Shown here: one piece after another, positions 42,230 to 50,069 of the stretch | Layout: each line of letters opens with the position of its first letter | Numbering within the stretch: the first letter of the stretch is position 1 | NCBI GenBank assembly: GCA_910586545.1 | Contig: CAJUIQ010000001.1 | Coordinates: forward strand, 124,001-188,000 | Origin: an uncultured Eubacteriales bacterium | GTDB taxonomy: Bacteria; Bacillota; Clostridia; Oscillospirales; CAG-272 | DNA length: 64,000 nucleotides | Direction: 5' to 3' | Translations under genes and position numbers: made by a program | The notes under the pieces: generated by a model | Databases searched by the model: none | Told to the model about the DNA's origin: nothing | What the model saw: the letters and a program-made list of their open reading frames with translations, nothing else

Positions 42230-43063
42230 TCAACCCTCCCTGATATATGCCGCAGTTTGCTCCATGATCCATTGCCCCCACTCTAAATAATATTCCCCAT
42301 AAAGATGGGCGCTGTCAATACATTTTTCTAAGGGCAAATTTCCATTCCCATCGTTAAAAATTGCATTGGCGTCCAGATAGAAAATTGTTTCTCCGTCCGC
42401 AAGCGCCGACAAAGCTGTGTTCAGCTTGCTAATAGCAGTATTATTTATAATTTTGTCTGTGTCGGAACGGCTTTTTGTAACATACAAATTGGCCTGGATA
42501 AATATAAGCGCACCGGGCTGCTTTTCTCTAATATATGTAATAAGCTCGTTATATTTTTTTACCGTTCTGTCCATGTTATAGCCCAACTCATTGATGCCAA
42601 GCATAATATATATTTTACCATACCTTTTGCTTTCCAGCAAATCCGCGAGAGTGATTTTACCAATGGAGGGAACGGATATGGGTTTGCTGTGGATGTTGTA
42701 TACGTTCATGCCTACGCTGGCAAAAAAGCTTGCGCCGTCAATTTGGGCGTAGTCCATCAGCCCCACGGTTCTGGAATCTCCAATAAACAGAGCGTCTTCC
42801 ATTGTGGCGGTAGGCATAGGTTCTGGAACCGGGGCTTCCTCCGCTTGGGTGTCTGTGCTGTCTTTGGGCGGATTTGTCTCCACCGGAGCGGGTTCCGTTG
42901 TGTCCACGTTTTTTTCAGGACTGTTTGCCTCTATGGAATCCAATAGAGTGGTAGTATCCTCCTCCATATCTGCGGTGGCGGCAGAGGTGGTCCAGAATGC
43001 TATAAACAGTATAACGGAAACGGCTGTAAGGGATAGAATTGTAATAATGCTTGCTTTTTTCAT
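42230..43063 (-). CDS. Membrane-anchored SGNH hydrolase-like protein
   Basis: From MKKASIITIL at 43063 (GGAGAGG upstream) the product has 277 residues: one N-terminal membrane helix (6-28), a Thr/Pro/Glu-rich linker (30-88) and an SGNH/GDSL domain. Block I is FIGDSRTVG with Ser97, the GIN of block III is in MLGINELGYN, and the catalytic DxxH is in DSAHLYGEYY near 257. The domain resembles the extracellular SGNH part of OatA-type O-acetyltransferases and PG deacetylases, but no acyltransferase-3 domain is present. It heads the sigma/anti-sigma operon. A paralogue lies at 53591-54436. Confidence 0.8.
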   Translation of the reverse strand: MKKASIITILSLTAVSVILFIAFWTTSAATADMEEDTTTLLDSIEANSPEKNVDTTEPAPVETNPPKDSTDTQAEEAPVPEPMPTATMEDALFIGDSRTVGLMDYAQIDGASFFASVGMNVYNIHSKPISVPSIGKITLADLLESKRYGKIYIMLGINELGYNMDRTVKKYNELITYIREKQPGALIFIQANLYVTKSRSDTDKIINNTAISKLNTALSALADGETIFYLDANAIFNDGNGNLPLEKCIDSAHLYGEYYLEWGQWIMEQTAAYIREG

Positions 43064-43205
43064 TGTTACCTCTCCGAATTTGCAAATATAAAAATAGCGC
43101 GTATAAACGATGGCGACGCACACAAAAGCGCCATCATTTTGCTGCTTTTGATATATAGATGCACGGTAAAGACAAAAGGTGACAACATTTTTAAAATTTT
43201 ATATG

Positions 43206-43246
43206 CAAAAAATTCCCCCGCCGAGTTCATAGGCGGGGAATTTTGC
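43206..43246 (-). terminator. Terminator of the MATE transporter gene
   Basis: AAAATTCCCC-GCC on the minus strand pairs with GGCGGGGGAATTTT across a short loop, followed by a T run; it lies 7 bp beyond the transporter stop. Confidence 0.85.
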
Positions 43247-43252
43247 TGATTT

Positions 43253-44677
43253 TTATTCAGAAACGGTTGCCGCTTCCGGCAGTATGGCCGGCTGTTCCAG
43301 CCCTGCATCCTGTTCCTTTTTTGCATGGTATTGGCGCATCATCCGCTTTTTCACAATGATAAAGCATACAAACTGGGCCGCAAAGCTGATGAACCAGGAA
43401 ACCGGATAGGAGATATAAAGGGAGGTAAGCGTATGAAAAGAAGGGAAGATAAACCATACCCAAAGGACTCTGGTGCCGCAGATTCCGATAACCGATATAA
43501 GGGTCGGTACCAGGGAAGCGCCCATGCCCCGGAGCACGCCGGTCATCACATCCGTGCCGGCACATAGACAGTATGTAGTACATATTACCAGGAGCCGCTG
43601 TATGCCAAAGGCGACAGCCTCCTCAGAGGCGGGAATATATATGTGCAGCAATTCCCGTCTTGCCAGCAGGAATACGCCGCCCATGATAATACTTACAGCC
43701 ATCGCCATGGTAAGGGTCGTTCTCATAATTTTGCCGGCGCGCTGATATTTGCCGGCGCCGATGTTCTGTCCGGTAAAGGAAACGGCGGATTGGTGGAACG
43801 CGTTTACGGAAAGATACATAAATCCTTCCAGATTGGAAGCGGCGGAATTTCCGTTCATTGCCACAGCTCCAAAGGAGTTGATGGAAGACTGAAGCACTAC
43901 GTTGGAAATCGAGAATACAGTGCCCTGCAGTCCGGCGGGAAGTCCAATTTTTATAATTTTCAGCAGCTTATCGGGATAAATTTTCAGTTTTTTGAGATTG
44001 AGCTTATACCATTCGTCGCACCGCATCATATGGATTACAATTAGTGTGGCGGAGGTAATCTGGGAGACGACGGTGGCAATGGCCACGCCGGCTACATCCA
44101 GACGAAACAGAATTACCAGTATCAGGTTCAAAATGATGTTGATGATACCAGACACAATGAGATAATACAGGGGCCGCTTTGTATCGCCTGCGCTGCGCAT
44201 AATAGAAGCGCCGAAGTTGAATATCATCATTGCGGGGATCCCGCAGAAATAGATTTGCATGTAACGCGACGCCTGCTCAATTACGTCGTCGGGGGTACCC
44301 ATAAGACGCAGCGCGGGAGCGGATATGACAATGCCAAGAATACCTACAAAGATACCGGTGACGGCGGCAGCAAGGATAGAGGTATGCACTACCTGCTGCA
44401 CACCTTTCCGGTCGCCCGCGCCGTAACAGTGTGCGGCGATTACGCTGGAGCCTACGGAGAGGCCCATAAATAAATTGACGATCAGGGTGATCAGGGATCC
44501 GGTGGAGCCAACGGCGGCCAGCGCGTTTTCGCTGCCGTATCGGCCTACGACGACGGTATCCGCCGCGTTGAATAAAAGCTGGAGCGTGCCGGAGAGCATA
44601 ATCGGGATGGAAAAGAGGATCAGCCCCTTCACAATAGACCCGTTTACCATATCGATGTTTTTGCTGTGTTTTGCCAT
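43253..44677 (-). CDS. MATE-family efflux transporter
   Basis: A 474-residue, 12-helix protein in two similar halves, with the MATE features NAADTVVVGRYG and AAVGSTGSLITLIVN in helix 1-2, FGASIMRSAGDTKRP between helices, and INSFGAVAMNGNSAASN in the second half. MATE transporters export organic cations or drugs in exchange for Na+ or H+. No local context points to the substrate. Confidence 0.9.
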   Translation of the reverse strand: MAKHSKNIDMVNGSIVKGLILFSIPIMLSGTLQLLFNAADTVVVGRYGSENALAAVGSTGSLITLIVNLFMGLSVGSSVIAAHCYGAGDRKGVQQVVHTSILAAAVTGIFVGILGIVISAPALRLMGTPDDVIEQASRYMQIYFCGIPAMMIFNFGASIMRSAGDTKRPLYYLIVSGIINIILNLILVILFRLDVAGVAIATVVSQITSATLIVIHMMRCDEWYKLNLKKLKIYPDKLLKIIKIGLPAGLQGTVFSISNVVLQSSINSFGAVAMNGNSAASNLEGFMYLSVNAFHQSAVSFTGQNIGAGKYQRAGKIMRTTLTMAMAVSIIMGGVFLLARRELLHIYIPASEEAVAFGIQRLLVICTTYCLCAGTDVMTGVLRGMGASLVPTLISVIGICGTRVLWVWFIFPSFHTLTSLYISYPVSWFISFAAQFVCFIIVKKRMMRQYHAKKEQDAGLEQPAILPEAATVSE

Positions 44678-44833
44678 AAGAAAATCTCCATACAGGATAA
44701 AAGTTATACGAAAAACCGTAACAAAGCTCCGCTGATTTGATCCGCGGAGCCTTAGATGATACTTATATTATAGTATATGATAAAACAAAGTCAAGGTGCT
44801 TGGCACAATTTGAAAATATATGGTTTGTTACAC

Positions 44834-44863
44834 AAAAAAGCCGGTTTACAGGCCGGCTTTTTT
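44834..44863. terminator. Terminator-like hairpin
   Basis: A stem of about 11 bp with a short loop and T tract on both strands, lying about 155 bp upstream of the MATE gene start and 250 bp before the VWA gene. What transcript it ends is unclear. Confidence 0.6.
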
Positions 44864-45065
44864 GGTATAATGACTGCCTGACGCTATGGCAGTATGAGTC
44901 TGAATGAAGCACAGTATTTTAAAAATCAGCATTGGACAGTATGAAGGGAGAAAGCACACTGTGCGCGTGCGTCGGCATATGATAATAACAAGGCTGCAAA
45001 AAAGCAGTCTGAAAATCAAGGAACATCGTATGACAAGGCAGCTCTGCAAAATACCTTGTTACACG

Positions 45066-45091
45066 CTATTTTGCGGATACCCGCAAAATAG
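45066..45091 (+). promoter_or_regulatory. Perfect hairpin in the leader of the VWA gene
   Basis: CTATTTTGCGG (45066-45076) and CCGCAAAATAG (45081-45091) form a perfect 11-bp inverted repeat with a 4-nt loop. It ends about 24 nt before the start codon at 45115, close to the ribosome-binding site, and has no following T tract, so an operator or a translation-control hairpin is likelier than a terminator. Confidence 0.6.
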
Positions 45092-45114
45092 TATAGAAAG
45101 GAATGGAAAGAAAA

Positions 45115-46491
45115 ATGGGATTAACCAATGCAAATAAATCAATCAATACCACCCAGATTGACTGCTGCGGCTCTCTGCGTGTCACTCTGGCGCTGGCCGC
45201 ATCCCCGGATATCAGCAGCAATCCTACGGATATCGTGTTGATTTTGGACCGATCTGGCAGTATGGCAGGCACGCCTCTTGCCAACATGAAAGCAGGCGCC
45301 GACACATTTATTGATATTATTGATGAAGCCACCGACGGCACGCCGGATGGGACCATCGGTTCCGGAAGCAGAATTGGTATTGTGAGCTTTGCCGATACCG
45401 CCGTGCAGAACACCCAGCTGATCACTTCCGTGGCCACCCTGAAGGCGGCGGTAAACAGCCTGAGCGCCGGCGGATCCACAAATCATGCAGACGCCTTTAC
45501 CCAGGCAATGGCGCTGTTTGATCCAACCTCTACCAATGCAAAGGTGATGGTCATGTTTACCGACGGAAAAACCACCGCCGGCCCTAACCCCAATCCGGTT
45601 GCGGCCGCCGCCAGAGCGGCGGGGATCACCATATACTGCATCGGTCTTATAGGAGCAGACGGAATCGACCCAGCCGAATTGAACGAATGGGCCACCGATC
45701 CGGACTCCTCTCACGTAGCGATTACCCCGGACGATGCCGCTTTGGAGGATTTGTTTGCCGATCTTGCGGCAAATATCTCCAATCCGGGCGCTACCAATAT
45801 TGTCATTGACGAAGTAGTAAATCCGGATTTTGTAATTACCAGCATTTTGGCTCCTACCAAGGGAAGCGCCAATCTGGTAAATCCCAATACGCTGAAATGG
45901 ACGATAGACGAACTGGGGACCACCGCCGGAGAGGGGGCAACCCTGGAATTTTTCATCCGACATGTTGCCGACACCTCCGGTACTAAGCTGGTGAATGAGT
46001 CGATCACCTATACGGATGACCAGATGAACCAGGCAACCTTCCCCGCTCCCACTGTAGAAATTGACTGCGGAATTGTAGTGCGTCCGGAACCCTGCCCGGT
46101 TCCTATAGATATTGAAATTGGAGGATGCCAGGATTCCGTGGTCTACGATCTGGGAGACACTTATTTGGAATCCCTTGGCAGAATTCTCCAGGTAGATGTG
46201 AATATTCGAAATGTATGCCCAAATCGCCGAGTGGCCGTAGGCGTTGTGCTCACGGAAATTGATGATCAGGGAGAGGAACACCAGCGGGGCCTGAAAACCC
46301 TAACGGTGCCCGCCCACCAATATCCCACGTGCCGGGATGTGCTGATCAAATGTATCAAATTTGTTTTGCCGGAGGATCTGGACGTCTCAGGCGGATCCCC
46401 AACAGCGCTGTGCAATCCGCGTAACTTTAAGGTTAGAGTCATTGCCCATAATATTGACTCCGATTTTCAATGCTGTGACGTAACTGTTTAA
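45115..46491 (+). CDS. VWA-domain protein without signal peptide, cysteine-rich C-terminus
   Basis: From MGLTNANKSINTT at 45115 the product has 458 residues. A von Willebrand A domain (38-230) has an intact MIDAS: DRSGSM (Asp45, Ser47, Ser49), GGSTNHADAF with the Thr, and MFTDGKTT with the Asp. A DUF11-like beta domain follows (about 231-325). The final 130 residues have CPVPIDIEIGGCQDS, ICPNRRVAVG-type and CRDVLIKCIKFVLPEDLDVSG patterns and seven or more cysteines. I see no signal peptide or anchor. Spore coat, non-classical surface display and a cytosolic MIDAS protein are all possible. Confidence 0.8.
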   Translation: MGLTNANKSINTTQIDCCGSLRVTLALAASPDISSNPTDIVLILDRSGSMAGTPLANMKAGADTFIDIIDEATDGTPDGTIGSGSRIGIVSFADTAVQNTQLITSVATLKAAVNSLSAGGSTNHADAFTQAMALFDPTSTNAKVMVMFTDGKTTAGPNPNPVAAAARAAGITIYCIGLIGADGIDPAELNEWATDPDSSHVAITPDDAALEDLFADLAANISNPGATNIVIDEVVNPDFVITSILAPTKGSANLVNPNTLKWTIDELGTTAGEGATLEFFIRHVADTSGTKLVNESITYTDDQMNQATFPAPTVEIDCGIVVRPEPCPVPIDIEIGGCQDSVVYDLGDTYLESLGRILQVDVNIRNVCPNRRVAVGVVLTEIDDQGEEHQRGLKTLTVPAHQYPTCRDVLIKCIKFVLPEDLDVSGGSPTALCNPRNFKVRVIAHNIDSDFQCCDVTV

Positions 46492-46513
46492 TATCTATTA
46501 CAGCAAAAAAACA

Positions 46514-46545
46514 AACAGGCGCAAGATTATCTTGCGCCTGTTTTT
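46514..46545. terminator. Bidirectional terminator
   Basis: ACAGGCGCAAG and CTTGCGCCTGT form a perfect 11-bp stem with a 5-nt loop, flanked by A-rich and T-rich runs, between the VWA gene and the convergent feo operon. Confidence 0.9.
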
Positions 46546-46546
46546 A

Positions 46547-46717
46547 TTAGAACTTATGGCAGGATCCGCTCATTGGACACTGACCGCAGCTTTTGCCGCA
46601 GGCGGATTTGCCTCTCTTTTTATCCCTTTTCATCCCAAGAATAATTCCGGTTACGACTGCAAGCAATGCCAGCGAAACAAGGATTGTTCCAATATTTGCG
46701 CTGATCCATAAAAACAT
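46547..46717 (-). CDS. FeoB-associated Cys-rich membrane protein
   Basis: A 56-residue frame starts at the ATG at 46717, 24 bp after the feoB stop, and has a single membrane helix (about 7-28), a basic segment and a cysteine-rich tail (ACGKSCGQCPMSGSCHKF). This is the pattern of the small PF12669-type protein found beside feoB in many Firmicutes; it may help deliver or receive iron. It is the last gene of the feo operon. Confidence 0.88.
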   Translation of the reverse strand: MFLWISANIGTILVSLALLAVVTGIILGMKRDKKRGKSACGKSCGQCPMSGSCHKF

Positions 46718-46741
46718 TTCTAAAAGCGCTCCTTTCCTTAT

Positions 46742-49246
46742 TTATGATTCGGCCCCTACTTTTTTTGTCAGTCTGGTAGCTTCCTTATATGGACGGATGA
46801 GCATATAGAGCATCCCCGCAAGCACAGCGGCTGCAACAATCAGACCTGCTACATTTGCTGTTCCTGTAAATAGTCCACCAAATTGGTTGATTATCAGCGC
46901 AATGATATAGGCAAATCCGCACTGATACGCAATAGCAAATAAAGTCCATTTGGCGCTGTTCATTTCCCGTTTTATGGCGCCCATTGCCGCAAAGCAGGGT
47001 GCGCACAGAAGATTGAATACCAAGAAGGAATAAGCGGTAACACCGGTAAACACACTGCCCAGGGTGGCATAAACATTGCCGGCAGCGCCATAGAGAATTC
47101 CCATGGTACCCACAATGTTTTCTTTCGCCACAAGGCCTGTGATGGAAGCGACTGCCGCTTCCCAAGTACCCCAGCCCAGCGGCTTAAAAATCCAAGCGAT
47201 GGCGCCGCCAACAGCCGCTAAAATGGAATGATCAATTTCCTCTTCGGACAGCATTCGGAATGCACCGTCCACAAATCCGAAATACGTAGTAAACCATATA
47301 AGAATCGTAGACAGCAGGATAAGCGTTCCTGCCTTTTTAATAAACGACCAGCCCCGCTCCCACATAGAACGGAGTACGTTTTTTACAGTCGGCCAATGAT
47401 ACGCTGGCAGTTCCATGACAAAGGGTGCTGGATCCCCGGAAAACATTCTGGTTTTCTTCAAAATAATACCGGAGACGATGATGGCTGCCATGCCAATAAA
47501 GTAAGCGGAGGTGGATACCCATGCGGATCCGCCGAACAGGGCGCCGGCAATCATGGCAATGAAGGGAACCTTTGCACCACAGGGAATAAAGGTGGTGGTC
47601 ATAATGGTCATGCGGCGGTCCCGCTCGTTTTCAATGGTTCTGGACGCCATAATTCCCGGAACACCGCAGCCCATTCCCACCAGCATGGGGATAAAGGACT
47701 TGCCGGAAAGGCCAAATTTGCGGAACACGCGATCCAAAACGAAAGCGATTCGAGACATATAGCCGCAGGCTTCCAAAAATGCCAGAAGCAGGAACAGCAC
47801 CAGCATTTGGGGAACAAAGCCCAACACCGCGCCCACCCCGGCTACGATTCCGTCATTGATCAGACCGGCCAGCCAATCCGCTGTGTCCATCGCCTCCAGA
47901 CCGTTACCGACCAGCACCGGAATGCCGGGAACCCATATACCGTAAGTGGAGGTATCCGGCGCGCCATATGCCGATTTGTCGTCTGTTTCCAAATAAGCCG
48001 CTACAGCCGTTTCCAGCGCTGCTTTTGTCGCGCCTGGGTACTCCGTCTCCTCCAGCGTTTCCTCGTCTACCGTTCGGTAAGTGATGCTGGCGTCCGCTGG
48101 GGTCAACGCAATGAGGTTTTCCAGCGCTGTTTTAGCGTCCGGTTCACTGTAAGCCGCATTCTCCATATCTATGGCGTCAGCAATAGCATCATCTCCATAT
48201 TCCGTTACAAACGCATCGATAATCTGGTCGCTGTCGCCGTATCTCTCGGCAGCTTCCTCATAGGCGCCGGACCCAATGCCAAACAAATGCCAACCGTCTC
48301 CGAACAGACCGTCGTTGGTCCAGTCGGTAGCCGCCGCGCCTACAGTAACCATAGATATGTAGTATACAAGAAACATGACTAAAGCAAAAATCGGCAGGCC
48401 CAGCCAGCGGTTGGTGACAATTTTGTCAATTTTATCAGAAGTGGAAAGTCCTCCAGCAGATTTCTTCTGATAGCAGTCCCGGAGAATCTCTCCGATATAA
48501 ATATACCGTTCTCCTGTGATGATAGATTCTGCGTCATCGTCCCGCTCTTTTTCAGCTGCCTGAATATTTTCTTCAATATGCGACAGAATATTTTTCTGCA
48601 GTTGCAGCTGTTCCAGCACCTTGTCGTCCCGCTCAAAAATTTTGACGGCATACCATCGCCGCTGCTCTTTTGGCATAGTATGTAAGGCCGCCTCCTCAAT
48701 ATGAGAGAGCGCGTGTTCTACCCTATCGGAAAACGTATGTCCAGGGATAGCGCCGACATTTTCCGCTGCGTCAATGGCCGCTTGTGCTGCCTCCATAACG
48801 CCGTCGCCACGCAATGCGGAGATTTCCACCACCCTACATCCTATTACCTTGGACAGTTGTACGGTATTGATCCTGTCTCCCCTATTTTTCACTACATCCA
48901 TCATGTTAATAGCAATTACCATTGGAATGCCTAGTTCGGCAAGCTGTGTGGTCAGGTACAGATTACGCTCCAGATTTGTGCCGTCAATGATGTTTAAAAT
49001 TGCCTCGGGACGTTCACCAATTAGATAATTTCTTGCCACCACTTCCTCCAACGTGTATGGGGACAAGGAATAAATTCCGGGAAGGTCTGTAATGGTAACG
49101 CCATCGTGCTTTTTCAACCCGCCCTCCTTTTTCTCCACTGTCACGCCCGGCCAGTTTCCTACAAACTGATTTGCTCCGGTAAGCGCGTTAAACAATGTGG
49201 TTTTTCCACTGTTGGGGTTGCCTGCGAGAGCAATACGCAGCTTCAT
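46742..49246 (-). CDS. feoB: Ferrous iron transporter FeoB with extended extracellular insert
   Basis: FeoB is the GTP-controlled ferrous iron permease. The 834-residue protein has G1 GNPNSGKTT (9-17), G2/G3 with DLPGIYSLSP, G4 NMMD, a GDI helical domain and about eight membrane helices with the Gate motifs (GCGVPGIMASRTIEN; PCGAKVPFIAMIAG). Between the first helix (about 282-304) and the VGAVLGFVPQMLVLF helix is an acidic insert of about 120 residues (322-440), much longer than in E. coli FeoB. Its end is followed at 24 bp by the Cys-rich protein. Confidence 0.95.
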   Translation of the reverse strand: MKLRIALAGNPNSGKTTLFNALTGANQFVGNWPGVTVEKKEGGLKKHDGVTITDLPGIYSLSPYTLEEVVARNYLIGERPEAILNIIDGTNLERNLYLTTQLAELGIPMVIAINMMDVVKNRGDRINTVQLSKVIGCRVVEISALRGDGVMEAAQAAIDAAENVGAIPGHTFSDRVEHALSHIEEAALHTMPKEQRRWYAVKIFERDDKVLEQLQLQKNILSHIEENIQAAEKERDDDAESIITGERYIYIGEILRDCYQKKSAGGLSTSDKIDKIVTNRWLGLPIFALVMFLVYYISMVTVGAAATDWTNDGLFGDGWHLFGIGSGAYEEAAERYGDSDQIIDAFVTEYGDDAIADAIDMENAAYSEPDAKTALENLIALTPADASITYRTVDEETLEETEYPGATKAALETAVAAYLETDDKSAYGAPDTSTYGIWVPGIPVLVGNGLEAMDTADWLAGLINDGIVAGVGAVLGFVPQMLVLFLLLAFLEACGYMSRIAFVLDRVFRKFGLSGKSFIPMLVGMGCGVPGIMASRTIENERDRRMTIMTTTFIPCGAKVPFIAMIAGALFGGSAWVSTSAYFIGMAAIIVSGIILKKTRMFSGDPAPFVMELPAYHWPTVKNVLRSMWERGWSFIKKAGTLILLSTILIWFTTYFGFVDGAFRMLSEEEIDHSILAAVGGAIAWIFKPLGWGTWEAAVASITGLVAKENIVGTMGILYGAAGNVYATLGSVFTGVTAYSFLVFNLLCAPCFAAMGAIKREMNSAKWTLFAIAYQCGFAYIIALIINQFGGLFTGTANVAGLIVAAAVLAGMLYMLIRPYKEATRLTKKVGAES

Positions 49247-49265
49247 TTATGTTTCCTCACTTTCT

Positions 49266-49283
49266 GGTTAGCGAAAGCTAACC
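49266..49283. promoter_or_regulatory. Palindromic operator upstream of feoB
   Basis: GGTTAGC-GAAA-GCTAACC, a perfect 7-bp inverted repeat, lies between feoA and feoB, 20 bp before the feoB start. It shares its TTAGC/GCTAA arms with the operators at 49842 and 49945 and is probably bound by the DtxR-family regulator encoded at 50070. Confidence 0.75.
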
Positions 49284-49328
49284 TTTGCTTCAAATAATAC
49301 GGGGGATGCCCCCCGCCAAAACCATATT

Positions 49329-49550
49329 TTACGCAATCTCTACCATTTCCGCATCTGCCTTGCGCAGGGACAGTTCATATCCGCGAACCGTTATCTCAAT
49401 CGGGTCTCCCAGCGGTGCCGTCTTGCAAATCCGTACCTCTGTGCCTTTGGTCAGCCCCATATCCATAATGCGACGTTTGACGGCGCCCTCTCCATGGAGT
49501 TTTATGATTCGGACCGTATCTCCAATTTTTGCTTCTCTAAGCGTTTTCAT
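49329..49550 (-). CDS. feoA: FeoA-domain protein
   Basis: A 73-residue SH3-like FeoA protein: MKTLREAKIGDTVRIIKLHG, then RRIMDMGLTKGTEVRICKTAP and GDPIEITVRGYELSLRKADA. FeoA binds or regulates FeoB on the cytosolic side. It is the second of two feoA-like genes in the operon, 82 bp before feoB, with AAAGGAGG upstream of its ATG. Confidence 0.93.
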   Translation of the reverse strand: MKTLREAKIGDTVRIIKLHGEGAVKRRIMDMGLTKGTEVRICKTAPLGDPIEITVRGYELSLRKADAEMVEIA

Positions 49551-49582
49551 AGCTTATATCCTCCTTTGTAATGCATAGACAA

Positions 49583-49792
49583 TCAAATAATAATTTTCTG
49601 TGCCATTTCCCGGCTGATTGCGATACGGGATTCCTTTACATGCACTATAACATTTCCCCCGATGGCGCTGATTACCGTAACCGTGCTTCCTGCCACAAAT
49701 CCCAGATTTTCCAGGTGGGTCCGTATATCCTGCTTTCCGCCAATTTTTTTGATAATATTTTCTTCTCCAACTCCTGCAAGCGTAAGCGGCAT
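49583..49792 (-). CDS. FeoA-domain protein (first copy)
   Basis: A 69-residue FeoA-like protein: MPLTLAGVGEENIIKKIGGK, HLENLGFVAGSTVTVISAIGG and IVHVKESRIAISREMAQKI. It is the first gene of the feo operon. Tandem feoA genes are frequent in Clostridia; sequence does not show which acts on FeoB. Confidence 0.9.
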   Translation of the reverse strand: MPLTLAGVGEENIIKKIGGKQDIRTHLENLGFVAGSTVTVISAIGGNVIVHVKESRIAISREMAQKIII

Positions 49793-49841
49793 CTTTTTCC
49801 TGCCTTTCTGTAAAGTATCATTTCAAATATATGCGCCATAA

Positions 49842-49857
49842 GTTAGCGCATGCTAAC
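49842..49857. promoter_or_regulatory. Palindromic operator at the feo promoter
   Basis: GTTAGC-GCAT-GCTAAC lies just downstream of the -10 of the feo promoter on the minus strand, where a bound repressor would cover the transcription start. Confidence 0.82.
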
Positions 49858-49865
49858 CGTATAAT

Positions 49866-49894
49866 ATTATATGAATAGCAAGCTTTTTTGTCAA
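49866..49894 (-). promoter_or_regulatory. Promoter of the feo operon
   Basis: Read on the minus strand, TTGACA (49894-49889) and TATAAT (49871-49866) are exact consensus hexamers 17 bp apart, about 75 bp before the first feoA. Confidence 0.88.
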
Positions 49895-49944
49895 TATACT
49901 TTTAGGGAAATTTTCCTTTCTATCTAAATTCCAGCAAATTGCGC

Positions 49945-49970
49945 AAACGGTTAGCGATTGCTAACCGTTT
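49945..49970. promoter_or_regulatory. Long palindromic operator between feoA and the regulator gene
   Basis: An 11-bp perfect inverted repeat (arms AAACGGTTAGC and GCTAACCGTTT around GATT) contains the same GGTTAGC-N4-GCTAACC core as the other two sites. It lies 100 bp before the regulator start, so autoregulation is likely. Confidence 0.8.
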
Positions 49971-50069
49971 ACTTGTGCATATTGTCTCTCAGCAGACTGC
50001 CTTGCTTTTCGCATGTAACTATGATATGCTATTACTAGAATACAGCAAGCGAAGGAAGGGGGTACTGTT

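Larger units (their letters stand above)
44678..45114. other. Intergenic region with terminator-like hairpin
   Basis: About 435 bp between divergent genes. A strong hairpin with A and T flanks (AAAAAAGCCGG with CCGGCTTTTTT, 44834-44863) looks like a terminator without an obvious gene before it, so a short transcript may end there. Small frames at 44846-45137 have no good start or homology. A perfect hairpin next to the VWA gene is listed apart. Confidence 0.45.

Noticed and set aside
44904..45137. 77-codon plus-strand frame before the VWA gene
   Set aside because: It overlaps the hairpin and VWA start, is basic with no family pattern, and has a poor start context.
45139..46281. 380-codon minus-strand frame opposite the VWA gene
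   Set aside because: It is a shadow of the VWA gene; the MIDAS motif on the plus strand fixes the real frame.
47228..48382. 384-codon plus-strand frame opposite feoB
   Set aside because: It is antisense to conserved FeoB membrane segments and rich in His/Gln/Asn, as expected for a shadow frame.
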